Assembly: GCF_000802155.2 (NCBI RefSeq) | Contig: NZ_JQGJ02000003.1 | Coordinates: forward strand, 62,001-126,000 | Length of the DNA stretch: 64,000 nucleotides | Direction: 5' to 3' | Origin: Pseudomonas frederiksbergensis | Lineage (GTDB): Bacteria > Pseudomonadota > Gammaproteobacteria > Pseudomonadales > Pseudomonadaceae | Part shown: positions 52,664-62,326 of the stretch, piece after piece | How the letters are laid out: each line of letters opens with the position of its first letter | Position numbering within the stretch: the stretch's first letter is position 1 | Position numbers and translations under genes: made by a program | Notes under the pieces: model-generated | Told to the model about the DNA's origin: nothing | Seen by the model: only the letters and a program-made list of their open reading frames with translations | Databases searched by the model: none

Positions 52664-52699
52664 CTTCGTGGCGAGGGAGCAAGCTCCCTCGCCACGAAG
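52664..52699. repeat. REP element forming a perfect 17-bp hairpin
   Basis: The arms CTTCGTGGCGAGGGAGC and GCTCCCTCGCCACGAAG are exact complements with only AA between them. It lies 2 bp after the PhoX stop codon and can double as a terminator or 3' stabiliser, although no T tract follows. Confidence 0.8.
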
Positions 52700-52778
52700 T
52701 CTCAACGATCAATCCTGACTGCTTTGCGCTACCATGCTGGGCCGGACGCGGCAGCCCTGCCGCTGCGCAGGAGTCAGC

Positions 52779-53753
52779 ATGTCCCATCCGTTCGAAACCC
52801 TCACGCCCGACCTGGTCCTGGATGCCGTTGAAAGCATCGGCTTTCTCAGCGACGCCCGGGTGTTGGCCCTCAACAGCTACGAGAACCGTGTCTATCAGGT
52901 GGGCATCGAAGATGCCGAGCCGCTGATCGCCAAGTTTTATCGTCCGCAGCGCTGGACCAACGAAGCCATCCTGGAAGAGCACCGCTTTACCTTCGAACTG
53001 GCCGATCACGAAGTGCCCGTGGTGGCGCCGCTGATCCACAACGGTGCCAGCCTGCATGAGCATGCCGGGTTTCGTTTCACCCTGTTTCCCCGACGAGGTG
53101 GCCGGGCACCGGAGCCAGGCAATCTCGATCAGCTCTATCGCCTGGGCCAACTGCTCGGGCGCTTGCATGCGATCGGAGCCACCCGACCGTTCGAGCACCG
53201 TGAAGCACTGGGCGTGAAGAATTTCGGACATGACTCGCTGGAAACGGTGTTGAACAGCGGTTTCGTCCCCACCAGCCTGCTACCGGCCTACGAGTCGGTG
53301 GCCAGGGATCTGCTCAAGCGTGTCGAAGATGCCTACGCCGCCACGCCACATCGGAACATTCGCATGCACGGTGATTGCCATCCCGGAAACATGATGTGCC
53401 GGGACGAGGTGTTCCACATCGTCGACCTGGACGATTGCCGCATGGGCCCGGCGGTTCAGGATTTGTGGATGATGCTCGCGGGTGATCGCCAGGAGTGCCT
53501 GGGGCAGCTATCGGAATTGATGGACGGTTATCAGGAATTCCATGACTTCGACCCGCGCGAGCTGGCGCTGATCGAACCCCTGCGCGCCCTGCGCCTGATG
53601 CATTACAGCGCCTGGCTGGCGAGGCGTTGGGATGACCCGGCGTTTCCCCGCAGCTTCCCGTGGTTTGGCAGCGAGCGTTATTGGGGCGACCAGGTGCTGG
53701 CTCTGCGCGAGCAACTGGCGGCGCTGAATGAAGAGCCGTTGAAGCTGTTCTGA
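52779..53753 (+). CDS. srkA: Stress response kinase A (SrkA/YihE family)
   Basis: This 324-residue protein has the aminoglycoside-phosphotransferase-like kinase fold with the catalytic loop MHGDCHPGNMMC and metal-binding D in HIVDLDDCRMGP. SrkA phosphorylates Ser/Thr and protects cells during envelope and oxidative stress. The start at 52779 (MSHPFETLTPDLVLDAVE) matches the family; the frame upstream to 52734 is leader. Confidence 0.92.
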   Translation: MSHPFETLTPDLVLDAVESIGFLSDARVLALNSYENRVYQVGIEDAEPLIAKFYRPQRWTNEAILEEHRFTFELADHEVPVVAPLIHNGASLHEHAGFRFTLFPRRGGRAPEPGNLDQLYRLGQLLGRLHAIGATRPFEHREALGVKNFGHDSLETVLNSGFVPTSLLPAYESVARDLLKRVEDAYAATPHRNIRMHGDCHPGNMMCRDEVFHIVDLDDCRMGPAVQDLWMMLAGDRQECLGQLSELMDGYQEFHDFDPRELALIEPLRALRLMHYSAWLARRWDDPAFPRSFPWFGSERYWGDQVLALREQLAALNEEPLKLF

Positions 53754-53887
53754 CCGGACTGCATTCCAACAGTAACTGAAACCTGTGTGGGCCTGCGGTG
53801 GAACTACTTCCCAGCAAGGTTCACAGCAAAACTGGACAAATTTCCTTACAATCACTCTTTTGTTAGCTGCCTAAGCAAGGACTCTGC

Positions 53888-54775
53888 ATGCAAGCCGCCA
53901 ACCCGCGTCGCGGGTACATCCTGGGCCTGAGTGCCTACATCATCTGGGGTCTGTTCCCGATCTATTTCAAAGCCATCGCCAGCGTCCCGTCGGTGGAAAT
54001 CATCATCCACCGAGTGCTCTGGTCCGCCCTGTTCGGCGCGGCCTTGCTGATGGTCTGGAAACACCCGGGCTGGTGGCGCGAGCTGCGGGACAATCCGCGG
54101 CGCCTGGCGATCCTGGCCCTGAGCGGCACGCTGATCGCTGCCAACTGGCTGACCTATGTCTGGGCTGTGAACAACGGGCGAATGCTCGAAGCCAGCCTGG
54201 GTTACTACATCAATCCGCTGGTCAACGTGTTGCTGGGCATGTTGATCCTCGGTGAACGGCTGCGGCGCATGCAATGGCTGGCGGTAGGATTGGCGGCGGT
54301 CGGCGTGGCCCAGCAGGTCTGGCAAGTGGGCAGCCTGCCGTGGGTGTCGCTGATGCTGGCACTGACTTTTGGCTTCTACGGGCTGATCCGCAAGCAAGCG
54401 CCGGTCAAGGCCTTGCCCGGGCTGGTGGTGGAAACCTGGATGCTGGTGCCGATCGCCATCGCCTGGCTGCTCTTCAACCCGACCGCCACCAGCGCCCAAG
54501 CCGCATTCTGGACCACTTCCGAAGCGTGGTGGCTGGTGGCGGCCGGTCCGGTAACACTGGTGCCACTGGTGTGCTTCAACGCCGCGGCGCGACACTTGCC
54601 GTACACCACGTTGGGTTTCTTGCAGTACATCGCCCCGACCCTTGTGCTGCTGCTCGCTGTGCTGCTGTTCGATGAACACTTGTCCTCCAGCACCCTGGTG
54701 GCATTCCTCTTCATCTGGGCCGGCCTGGCGGTGTACAGCATAGATGCCATGGTCGGCATGCGCCGCCGCGGCTGA
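53888..54775 (+). CDS. rarD: RarD-family EamA transporter
   Basis: This 295-residue inner-membrane protein has ten predicted membrane helices in two EamA repeats. RarD signatures are G-Y-I-L-G-L-S-A-Y-I-I-W-G-L-F-P-I-Y-F-K near the start, NWLTYVWAVNNGRMLEASLGYYINPL, and LPYTTLGFLQYIAPTLVLLLAVLLF. The name comes from a chloramphenicol-sensitivity locus; the natural substrate is unsettled. An internal translation of the same strand in other frames is a shadow. Confidence 0.93.
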   Translation: MQAANPRRGYILGLSAYIIWGLFPIYFKAIASVPSVEIIIHRVLWSALFGAALLMVWKHPGWWRELRDNPRRLAILALSGTLIAANWLTYVWAVNNGRMLEASLGYYINPLVNVLLGMLILGERLRRMQWLAVGLAAVGVAQQVWQVGSLPWVSLMLALTFGFYGLIRKQAPVKALPGLVVETWMLVPIAIAWLLFNPTATSAQAAFWTTSEAWWLVAAGPVTLVPLVCFNAAARHLPYTTLGFLQYIAPTLVLLLAVLLFDEHLSSSTLVAFLFIWAGLAVYSIDAMVGMRRRG

Positions 54776-54838
54776 TCAAAAAACGCACACATCTCTACAG
54801 GCCACGCCCAGCGTGGCCTGCGCCAATCGATCCCAAGG

Positions 54839-54960
54839 TTATCCACAGCGTGGTCCCCGCCGTTTGTGCACAAGCCATTGAAAATTGGTGATTTTTTGAC
54901 CATGACCCGCTAAGGCCCGACCGGCCTGGGCTGGCGATGGGTCTCTACAGGTTATCCACA
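54839..54960 (+). promoter_or_regulatory. Two DnaA boxes between rarD and gcvR
   Basis: TTATCCACA occurs exactly at 54839-54847 and 54952-54960, 113 bp apart in the same orientation, in the 217-bp gap between two convergent genes. The gap also has a 10-bp hairpin (CAGGCCACGC / GCGTGGCCTG, 54798-54820). Two perfect boxes in such a short span are unlikely by chance; they might titrate or regulate DnaA. Confidence 0.55.
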
Positions 54961-54992
54961 GGCAGGCACAGTTTTTCCTTGGATAACCCGCG

Positions 54993-55511
54993 TCATGTCT
55001 CGTCGCTGAGTTTCAACTCGACCATCAATTCATCAGCCAGGTTTTCCAGGCATTCCTGCAATGTGTCCAACGAAAGGGTCAACGGCACGCCAAGGATCGC
55101 CTCGGCATGAAACAGCTGCTCGCTGCTCATGGGCGCGGGTCGGACGTGAGTGATCAAGCGCTCGACGTTCACACCCTGCTCGCTTAGCAGGCGAGTGATA
55201 TCGCGCACGATACCCGGACGGTCATTGCCCACCAGTTCCATCGCGATAGGTTTCCAGGTGCAGGACTCTTCGATCGCATTCTCAGCGATCAACACACGAA
55301 TGCCTTGGGCCGAAAGGCCTTGGAGGGCTTCGATCAACTCCTCATGGGACTCGGCCGGAACGCTGAGACGCAGGATTCCAGCAAACTGCCCGGCGAGTTG
55401 AGACATGCGGCCCTCCAGCCAGTTTCCGCCATGCTCGGCGATGCATTGGGCGATTCGCTCAACCTGCCCCGGTTTATCGGGGGCGAAAATGGTGATGACG
55501 AGATGGTCCAT
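54993..55511 (-). CDS. gcvR: Glycine cleavage system repressor GcvR (two ACT domains)
   Basis: This 172-residue protein consists of two ACT domains, VITIFAPDKPGQVERIAQCIAEHGGN and IAMELVGNDRPGIVRDITRLLSEQGVNVE. GcvR proteins bind glycine and control GcvA-dependent expression of the glycine cleavage system. The start at 55511 (MDHLVITIFAP) suits the first domain; the frame to 55580 has no domain sequence. In Pseudomonas the precise target is not established. Confidence 0.85.
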   Translation of the reverse strand: MDHLVITIFAPDKPGQVERIAQCIAEHGGNWLEGRMSQLAGQFAGILRLSVPAESHEELIEALQGLSAQGIRVLIAENAIEESCTWKPIAMELVGNDRPGIVRDITRLLSEQGVNVERLITHVRPAPMSSEQLFHAEAILGVPLTLSLDTLQECLENLADELMVELKLSDET

Positions 55512-55950
55512 GACGCAGCCCTGTAATGGATGGAACAGACAGTATAGGCAAGGCTGCACGGCACGGAGGCGGAGCCACATTCAAGTTAATGTGTACAGTT
55601 GTTGAGATTTATCTGGAACAATCCATCTGTTTTTTGAGAACATCCCGTTCCGCGCTGTGACTGTACTGCTTTAGTCGGTCGCGGAACGACGCAATTAGTC
55701 TAATTTTCACAAGCGCAACTGATCATGTAGTATGCCGCAGCGCGCACTACATAACGGTAGCGCATGCTGTTTTACCGATGTCTGCCCAGGCAGGTCGCAT
55801 CCCTGTAAAGCCCCGTCAGCAAGGCTTGATCACCCAGCCGCCAGCGATGGCATGTACTGGTCCAGGGGTTTGTGGTTTAAATGTCCCGAGGCTTCATTGT
55901 CAAAATCGAAGAGCTGAAAAGCGAAATAGCTGAGCAGAGTGAGGCAAGCA
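55512..55950. other. Upstream region of glcB with inverted repeats
   Basis: This 439-bp region between divergent gcvR and glcB has no gene. It contains CGTTCCGCG (55646-55654) paired with CGCGGAACG (55680-55688), and ATGTAGT (55725-55731) paired with ACTACAT (55746-55752). A leader of more than 150 bases before glcB with these hairpins could carry regulatory RNA or an operator; I do not recognise a known class. Confidence 0.4.
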
Positions 55951-58128
55951 ATGACTGAACACGTTCAAGTCGGTGGCCTGCAGGTCGCCAAAGTCCTGTT
56001 CGACTTCGTGAATAACGAAGCCATTCCCGGAACCGGCCTCACCGCCGACGCATTCTGGGCCGGTGCCGACAAGGTCATCCATGACCTGGCGCCGAAGAAC
56101 AAAGCCCTACTCGCCAAACGCGACGACTTCCAGGCACGGATCGACGCCTGGCACCAGGCCCGTGCCGGCCAGGCCCACGATGCCGTGGCTTACAAAGCCT
56201 TCCTGCAAGACATTGGATACCTGCTGCCAGAAGCGGCGGACTTCCAGGCCACGACCCAAAACGTCGATGACGAAATCGCCCGCATGGCCGGCCCGCAACT
56301 GGTGGTGCCGGTGATGAACGCCCGCTTCGCCCTCAACGCCTCCAATGCCCGCTGGGGTTCGTTGTACGACGCGTTGTACGGCACCGATGCCATCAGCGAA
56401 GCCGACGGCGCGGAAAAAGGCAAAGGCTACAACAAGGTCCGTGGCGACAAGGTCATCGCCTTCGCCCGCGCCTTCCTCGACGAAGCCGCGCCGCTGGCGG
56501 CCGGCTCCCACGTGGACTCCACGGCCTACAAAATCGTCGACGGCAAGCTGGTGGTCACCCTCAAGGGCGGCAGCAACAGCGGCCTGCGTGACGATGCCCA
56601 GTTGATCGGCTTCCAGGGCGATGCCTCGGCACCGACCACCGTACTGTTGAAACACAACGGCCTGCACTTCGAAATCCAGATCGATGCCAGCACCCCGGTC
56701 GGCCAGACCGACGCCGCCGGTGTCAAAGACATCCTGATGGAAGCCGCGCTGACCACCATCATGGACTGCGAAGACTCGGTCGCCGCCGTCGATGCCGATG
56801 ACAAAGTGGTGATCTACCGCAACTGGCTCGGCCTGATGAAAGGCGACCTGGCTGAAGAAGTCGCCAAGGGCGGCCAGACATTCACCCGCACCATGAATCC
56901 TGACCGCGTCTACACCGCCGTCGACGGTTCGAGCGTGACCCTGCACGGCCGCTCACTGCTATTCGTGCGCAACGTTGGCCACCTGATGACCATCGATGCG
57001 ATCCTGGACAAGGACGGCAACGAGGTGCCGGAAGGCATTCTCGACGGCCTGATTACCAGCCTCGCGGCGATCCACAGCCTCAACGGCAACACCAGCCGTC
57101 GCAACAGCCGCACCGGCTCGGTGTACATCGTCAAGCCGAAGATGCACGGCCCGGAAGAAGCCGCGTTCACCAACGAGCTGTTCGGTCGCGTCGAAGACGT
57201 GCTGAACCTGCCGCGCAACACCCTCAAGGTCGGGATCATGGACGAGGAGCGCCGCACCACGGTCAACCTCAAGGCCTGCATCAAGGCCGCCAGCGAGCGC
57301 GTGGTGTTCATCAACACAGGCTTCCTCGACCGTACCGGTGACGAGATCCACACGTCCATGGAAGCCGGCCCGATGGTGCGCAAGGCGGACATGAAAGCCG
57401 AGAAGTGGATCGGCGCGTATGAAAACTGGAACGTCGACATCGGCCTGAGCACAGGCCTGCAAGGCCGCGCGCAAATCGGCAAGGGCATGTGGGCGATGCC
57501 GGACCTGATGGCGGCGATGCTGGAGCAGAAGATCGCTCACCCGATGGCCGGCGCCAACACCGCCTGGGTGCCGTCACCGACTGCCGCGGCGCTGCACGCG
57601 CTGCATTACCACAAGGTCGATGTGTTCGCCCGCCAAGCCGAACTGGCCAAGCGCGCCCGCGCGTCGGTGGACGACATCCTGAGCATCCCTCTGGCGGTCA
57701 ACCCAAACTGGACGCCGGAGCAAATCAAGAACGAACTGGACAACAACGCCCAGGGCATTCTCGGCTACGTGGTGCGCTGGATCGACCAGGGCGTCGGCTG
57801 CTCCAAGGTTCCGGACATCAACGACATCGGCTTGATGGAAGACCGTGCGACGCTGCGTATCTCCAGCCAGCACATCGCCAACTGGCTGCGCCACGGCATC
57901 GTCACCCAGGAGCAGGTGATGGAAAGCCTCAAGCGCATGGCACCGGTGGTGGATCGCCAGAACGCCAGCGACCCGCTGTACCGCCCTCTGGCACCGGACT
58001 TCGACAGCAACATCGCCTTCCAGGCGGCGGTCGAACTGGTGATCGAAGGCACGAAGCAGCCGAACGGCTACACCGAGCCAGTACTGCACCGCCGCCGTCG
58101 CGAGTTCAAGGCAGCCAATGGGTTGTGA
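55951..58128 (+). CDS. glcB: Malate synthase G
   Basis: This 725-residue enzyme is of the G-type length. Signature blocks are [74 protein letters not shown] and [11 protein letters not shown]. It condenses glyoxylate with acetyl-CoA to malate, completing the glyoxylate shunt, which carries the acetyl-CoA made by beta-oxidation enzymes such as those at 36.6-43.8 kb. The ATG at 55951 gives the family N-terminus. Confidence 0.97.
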   Translation: MTEHVQVGGLQVAKVLFDFVNNEAIPGTGLTADAFWAGADKVIHDLAPKNKALLAKRDDFQARIDAWHQARAGQAHDAVAYKAFLQDIGYLLPEAADFQATTQNVDDEIARMAGPQLVVPVMNARFALNASNARWGSLYDALYGTDAISEADGAEKGKGYNKVRGDKVIAFARAFLDEAAPLAAGSHVDSTAYKIVDGKLVVTLKGGSNSGLRDDAQLIGFQGDASAPTTVLLKHNGLHFEIQIDASTPVGQTDAAGVKDILMEAALTTIMDCEDSVAAVDADDKVVIYRNWLGLMKGDLAEEVAKGGQTFTRTMNPDRVYTAVDGSSVTLHGRSLLFVRNVGHLMTIDAILDKDGNEVPEGILDGLITSLAAIHSLNGNTSRRNSRTGSVYIVKPKMHGPEEAAFTNELFGRVEDVLNLPRNTLKVGIMDEERRTTVNLKACIKAASERVVFINTGFLDRTGDEIHTSMEAGPMVRKADMKAEKWIGAYENWNVDIGLSTGLQGRAQIGKGMWAMPDLMAAMLEQKIAHPMAGANTAWVPSPTAAALHALHYHKVDVFARQAELAKRARASVDDILSIPLAVNPNWTPEQIKNELDNNAQGILGYVVRWIDQGVGCSKVPDINDIGLMEDRATLRISSQHIANWLRHGIVTQEQVMESLKRMAPVVDRQNASDPLYRPLAPDFDSNIAFQAAVELVIEGTKQPNGYTEPVLHRRRREFKAANGL

Positions 58129-58153
58129 TTGAGCGGTAGACAGCGCACCACGA

Positions 58154-58185
58154 AAAAAGCCCTGGTCGAAAGACCAGGGCTTTTT
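58154..58185 (+). terminator. glcB terminator
   Basis: AAAAAGCCCTGGTC / GACCAGGGCTTTTT with a GAAA tetraloop forms a 14-bp perfect stem ending in a T tract, 26 bp after the glcB stop. It is symmetrical enough to end leftward transcription too. Confidence 0.92.
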
Positions 58186-58206
58186 CATTTGCAATATCCG
58201 ACTGCT

Positions 58207-58316
58207 TTTGTGGCGTGGGAGCTTGCTCCCGCTGGGGTGCGCAGCAGCCCTTCTTTCCGCTATTTCGAAACCTCACCAGCGGACTTGCGACTGCTGCGCA
58301 GTCGAGCAGGAGCAAA
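58207..58316. repeat. REP doublet
   Basis: TTTTGTGGCGTGGGAGCTTG (start of the left copy) and an inverted, more degenerate copy ending GAGCAGGAGCAAA flank a spacer between glcB and the response regulator gene. Confidence 0.6.
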
Positions 58317-58323
58317 AAGCGGC

Positions 58324-58770
58324 CTAAAGGTCCATCCCCAACTCATGCTTGACCAACCCCAGCAGCTTATCGGTATCGATCGGCTTGAGCAGGAAATCCA
58401 CTACGCTCAGGTGCATGGCTTCGATGGCGTCCTTCACGTCGGCGTCACCCGATACGATGATGATCGGCAGCGCGGCACGCTCGGACTCACGCACCAGGCG
58501 AACCAGCTCCAGGCCATCGACATGCCCCATGCGCAAGTCGGTAATCAGTAGGCCGATCGACGGCTTGGTTTCCAGCATCTTGAGCGCCGTTTCGCCACTG
58601 GCGGCGGTCATGCAGTGAATCCCGTCCAATGCCAGGATTTCCGACAACAGCTCACGAGCGTCCTTGTCATCGTCGACGATCAGGACGCGCTGCGGCGGCA
58701 GGTCAGGTTCAAGCATGACGGCACTCAGCGCCTCGCGCTCGGCGTCACTCAAAATATCGTGGTCGGACAT
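58324..58770 (-). CDS. Single-domain response regulator
   Basis: This 148-residue protein has only a receiver domain after a short N-terminal extension: acidic pocket Asp33-Asp35 (VDDDKD), phospho-acceptor Asp78 (LLITDLRMG), Ser107 and Lys129 (LLKPID). There is no output domain, so it acts by protein contact or phosphotransfer. No histidine kinase gene is adjacent. Confidence 0.88.
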   Translation of the reverse strand: MSDHDILSDAEREALSAVMLEPDLPPQRVLIVDDDKDARELLSEILALDGIHCMTAASGETALKMLETKPSIGLLITDLRMGHVDGLELVRLVRESERAALPIIIVSGDADVKDAIEAMHLSVVDFLLKPIDTDKLLGLVKHELGMDL

Positions 58771-59023
58771 GATGCTCTCTAAAGTTCTTGAATCGATCCC
58801 CTGGCACAGTGGTCAGACATCGTTCTGCGGCGCTTCAATGTGCACTTCGTCGGATTTTTTTCCAAGGGCCTTCCAAGAAGAATTTTCCGAGGCTAGGCGT
58901 AGGATATTTCTGTAGTTCCGGCCTTGTTGCGCCGACCTAGACTTACGTCCAATGGGCACTCCACGTTCAGAGGCCGACCATGGCGAAGAGATCCGACCAC
59001 AACAATTCGAAAAAGATTGCGCA

Positions 59024-60964
59024 ATGGTTATGAAAAAAGCGGACGCCTTCATCCAGGCAGGGAAAACCGCGGTGTTGCAGAACATCCAGGGGACGTTGCA
59101 ATTCCTCCAGCGCTTCCCCCCGTTCAACCAAATGGAAAACGCCCACCTGGCCTATCTGGTGGAGCAATGCCTGCTGCGCTTCTATGGGCCGGGTGAAACG
59201 ATCATCAAGCCGGCCGACGGCCCGGTAGAGCACTTCTATATCGTCAAGCAGGGCCGCGTGGTGGGCGAGCGCCCCCATTCGGCGAAGGGCGGCACCGAGA
59301 CCACCTTTGAAATCACCACCGGCGAATGCTTTCCTCTCGCCGCCCTGCTGGGGGAGCGAGCTACCCGCACGGAGCACCGGGCCGGTGAAGATACGTTCTG
59401 CCTGCAATTGAACAAAGTGGCGTTCATCAAGCTGTTTGCCTTGTCCGGGCCGTTTCGCGACTTTGCCTTGCGCGGCGTCAGCAGCCTGCTCGACCAGGTC
59501 AACCAGCAAGTGCAGCAGAAATCCGCCCAGACGTTGGGTACGCAGTATTCGCTCAACACCCGCCTGGGCGAACTGGCGATGCGTCATCCGGTCAGTTGCT
59601 CCCCTGAAACGCCGTTGCGCGAAGCCGTCAAGCTGATGCACGAGCAACAGGTCGGCAGCATCGTGGTGGTGAATGAGCAGAAAGCGCCGTTAGGGATTTT
59701 CACCCTGCGCGACCTGCGGCACGTCGTGGCCGATGGTACTGGGGATTTTTCCGAGCCAATTGCGATGCACATGACCCAGGCGCCGTTTTTCCTTTCGCCG
59801 GACCACAGCGCCTTCGATGCCGCCATTGCCATGACCGAGCGCCACATCGCCCATGTCTGCCTGGTCAAGGAGCATCGCCTGTGTGGTGTTGTCTCGGAGC
59901 GGGATCTGTTTTCCCTGCAACGCGTGGACCTGGTGCACCTGGCGCGGACAATTCGCAATGCGCCACGGGTGGAAAACCTGGTCACCCTGCGCGGGGAAAT
60001 CGGCCAATTGGTGGAGCGCATGCTGGCCCACGGCGCGTCGTCGACCCAGATCACCCATATCATCACCCTGCTCAACGACCACACCGTCTGCCGTGTCATC
60101 GAACTGACCCTGGCCGACAAGGGAGACCCGGGCGTGCCGTTCAGTTGGCTGTGTTTCGGCAGCGAAGGCCGCCGCGAGCAGACCCTGCACACCGACCAGG
60201 ACAACGGCATCCTGTTCGAAGCCCGGGACGCCGCCCACGCTGCACAGATCCGTGGCCTGCTGCTGCCCATCGCCCAACAGATCAACCAGAGCCTGGCCCT
60301 GTGCGGCTTCACGTTGTGCAAAGGCAACATCATGGCCGGCAACCCCGAACTGTGCCTGTCCCGTGCCGAATGGGCGCGGCGCTTTGCGGCCTTCATCCGC
60401 GAGGCGACGCCGGAAAACCTGCTGGGCTCAAGCATCTATTTCGACCTTCGGGTGGTCTGGGGGGACGAGCAAGGCTGCGAGCAACTGCGCCAACAGATTC
60501 TCGATCAAGTGGCCGACAATCGCTTGTTCCAGCGCATGATGGCCGAGAACGCCCTTCGCCATCGCCCGCCCGTTGGGCGTTTCAGGGATTTCGTGCTCAG
60601 CCGCAAGAACGGCGAAAAAGCCACGCTCGACCTGAAAGTCCAAGGGCTGACGCCTTTCGTGGACGGGGCGCGTTTGTTGGCCCTGGCCAATGGCATCGAA
60701 GCCAACAACACCCTCGAACGCCTGCGACAACTGGTTGTCAAGGAAGTCATCGAACCGCTGGATGGCGCGGCTTATGAAGAGGCCTATCACTTCATCCAGC
60801 AGACCCGGATGCAACAACATCAGTTGCAGACCCGGGAAAACCTGCCTTACTCCAACCGAGTCGACCCGGACAGCCTCAACCACCTCGACCGGCGGATCCT
60901 GCGCGAGTCCCTGCGCCAGGCCCAACGCCTGCAAAGCAGCCTGACGTTGAGGTATCAACTGTGA
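59024..60964 (+). CDS. Signalling protein with CNMP, CBS and DUF294 nucleotidyltransferase domains
   Basis: This protein has about 646 residues. An N-terminal cyclic-nucleotide-binding-like domain (FPPFNQMENAHLAYLVEQCLLRFYGPGETI...) is followed by two CBS repeats (MRHPVSCSPETPLREAVKLMHEQQVGSIVVV and MTQAPFFLSPDHSAFDAAIAMTERHIAHVCLV). A DUF294/GlnD-like nucleotidyltransferase follows, with CFGSEGRREQTLHTDQDNGI, whose catalytic acids are present, and a C-terminal helical domain. It probably senses adenosine nucleotides and transfers a nucleotide to an unknown target. The ATG at 59024 or 59030 fits homologues better than 58952. It overlaps the exonuclease gene by four bases. Confidence 0.85.
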   Translation: MVMKKADAFIQAGKTAVLQNIQGTLQFLQRFPPFNQMENAHLAYLVEQCLLRFYGPGETIIKPADGPVEHFYIVKQGRVVGERPHSAKGGTETTFEITTGECFPLAALLGERATRTEHRAGEDTFCLQLNKVAFIKLFALSGPFRDFALRGVSSLLDQVNQQVQQKSAQTLGTQYSLNTRLGELAMRHPVSCSPETPLREAVKLMHEQQVGSIVVVNEQKAPLGIFTLRDLRHVVADGTGDFSEPIAMHMTQAPFFLSPDHSAFDAAIAMTERHIAHVCLVKEHRLCGVVSERDLFSLQRVDLVHLARTIRNAPRVENLVTLRGEIGQLVERMLAHGASSTQITHIITLLNDHTVCRVIELTLADKGDPGVPFSWLCFGSEGRREQTLHTDQDNGILFEARDAAHAAQIRGLLLPIAQQINQSLALCGFTLCKGNIMAGNPELCLSRAEWARRFAAFIREATPENLLGSSIYFDLRVVWGDEQGCEQLRQQILDQVADNRLFQRMMAENALRHRPPVGRFRDFVLSRKNGEKATLDLKVQGLTPFVDGARLLALANGIEANNTLERLRQLVVKEVIEPLDGAAYEEAYHFIQQTRMQQHQLQTRENLPYSNRVDPDSLNHLDRRILRESLRQAQRLQSSLTLRYQL

Positions 60965-61668
60965 GCCTGTTTTCCTGGCTGCGCCCGATCCAGCCGACGT
61001 TGCCCGAGGCTTTGCAACAACGCCTGGAAGCCCTGCCCGTAGCGGCCCAACTGACTGAATGCAGCCTGCGGGAACAGCGTTGGGTCGTGGTCGACCTGGA
61101 AACCACCGGCCTGAACCTGAACAAAGACCAAGTGTTGTCCATCGGTGCAGTGGTCATAGAAGACGGCGCCATCGACTTCAGCCAGCAGTTCGAGCGGACC
61201 TTGCAATGCGACAAGCAAAAGCTCGGGCCGAGCGTGTTGATCCATGGCCTGGCGCCAAGCGCCATCGCCGCCGGCAGCGACCCGGCCGAGGCCCTGTTGG
61301 CGTTCATGGAATTTGTCGGCGACAGCCCGCTGCTGGCGTTCCATGCGCCTTTCGACAGCCACATGCTCGGACGAGCATTGAAGGAATACCTGGGCTATCG
61401 CTTGCAGCATCCCTTCCTCGACGTAGCCGACCTCGCTCCGATGCTTTGCCCCCAGGCCCATATCCGCCAGGCGGGCCTGGACGACTGGATCGACTGGTTC
61501 AAGTTGCAAGTCTTCGACCGCCACAACGCCAGCGCCGACGCCCTGGCCACGGCGGAACTGGCGCTGATCCTGTTCAGCCGCGCCCGCCAGAAGGACATCC
61601 ACAGTCCGCTGGATTTGCAACAACGCCTCGGGCATTGGAAACGGCGGCAGCAGGCGCCTTCGCTTTAA
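60961..61668 (+). CDS. DEDDh 3'-5' exonuclease, DnaQ/epsilon-like
   Basis: This 235-residue protein has all DEDDh residues: Asp45 and Glu47 (VVDLETTGL), Asp132 (FHAPFDSHML), His188 and Asp193 (HNASADALATAEL). It is related to the DNA polymerase III epsilon subunit but is a separate protein, coupled by a GTGA overlap to the CNMP-CBS-DUF294 gene. That pairing is conserved in many proteobacteria, suggesting a joint role in nucleotide or RNA metabolism. The GTG at 60961 is the start. Confidence 0.9.
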   Translation: MSLFSWLRPIQPTLPEALQQRLEALPVAAQLTECSLREQRWVVVDLETTGLNLNKDQVLSIGAVVIEDGAIDFSQQFERTLQCDKQKLGPSVLIHGLAPSAIAAGSDPAEALLAFMEFVGDSPLLAFHAPFDSHMLGRALKEYLGYRLQHPFLDVADLAPMLCPQAHIRQAGLDDWIDWFKLQVFDRHNASADALATAELALILFSRARQKDIHSPLDLQQRLGHWKRRQQAPSL

Positions 61669-61767
61669 TCCAAGCCCCGAGCACTCGGGGCCCGCTCCCT
61701 CGGAAGTATTGAGTTACTGGTCCCCGACCAGCGCCAATTGCTTTCCTTCCCCCGCCTCTGCCACAAT

Positions 61768-61782
61768 CGCGAACAATTCTCG
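61768..61782 (-). promoter_or_regulatory. Possible Fur box before the iron-starvation sigma gene
   Basis: On the minus strand CGAGAATTGTTCGCG matches the 7-1-7 Fur consensus TGAGAATnATTCTCA at ten of fourteen positions. It ends 25 bp before the GTG of the sigma gene, where it could block transcription when iron is replete. Confidence 0.5.
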
Positions 61783-61807
61783 TTACTTAAAACATCGGTG
61801 ATGCTTC

Positions 61808-62326
61808 GTGTCGTCAGTCCCCAGTCCCCACAGTGACCTGGTTGGTGCGTTGTACCGTGACCATCGCGGCTGGCTATTGGCATGGCTACGGCGCAACGTG
61901 GCCTGTGCGCAACGGGCCGAGGACCTTAGCCAGGACACTTTCGTGCGGCTGCTGGGTCGCGAGGAGTTAAAGGCGCCCCGCGAGCCCCGGGCGTTCCTGG
62001 TGGCGATCGCCAAGGGGCTGTTGTTCGATTACTTCCGTCGGGCCGCCTTGGAGCAGGCCTACCTCACCGAGCTGATGCTGGTCCCTGCAGACGAACAGCC
62101 GTCGGTGGAAGCGCAACAACTGATTCTCGAAGACCTGAAGAACATCGATCGCCTGCTTGGAAAGTTGTCCAGCAAGGCCCGGGCAGCCTTCCTCTATAAC
62201 CGCCTCGACGGCCTCGGCCACGCTGAAATCGCCGAGCGCCTGGGGGTTTCAGTCCCGCGGGTACGGCAATACCTGGCCCAAGGCATGCGGCAATGCTACA
62301 TCGCGCTTTATGGTGAACCGACATGA
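61808..62326 (+). CDS. fecI: FecI-type iron-starvation ECF sigma factor
   Basis: This 172-residue sigma factor has region 2 AEDLSQDTFVRLLG and REPRAFLVAIAKGLLFDYFRR, and region 4 LSSKARAAFLYNRLDGLGHAEIAERLGVSVPRVRQYLAQGMRQCY. It would transcribe the receptor gene downstream on a signal from FecR. The GTG at 61808 fits the family N-terminus. The stop overlaps the fecR start (ATGA). Confidence 0.92.
   Translation: MSSVPSPHSDLVGALYRDHRGWLLAWLRRNVACAQRAEDLSQDTFVRLLGREELKAPREPRAFLVAIAKGLLFDYFRRAALEQAYLTELMLVPADEQPSVEAQQLILEDLKNIDRLLGKLSSKARAAFLYNRLDGLGHAEIAERLGVSVPRVRQYLAQGMRQCYIALYGEPT

Noticed and set aside
50775..53231. An 818-codon open frame on the minus strand opposite the PhoX-type gene
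   Set aside because: It mirrors a convincing Tat-exported phosphatase and srkA in the opposite strand; high GC third positions keep the antisense frame open. No domain or ribosome binding site is seen.
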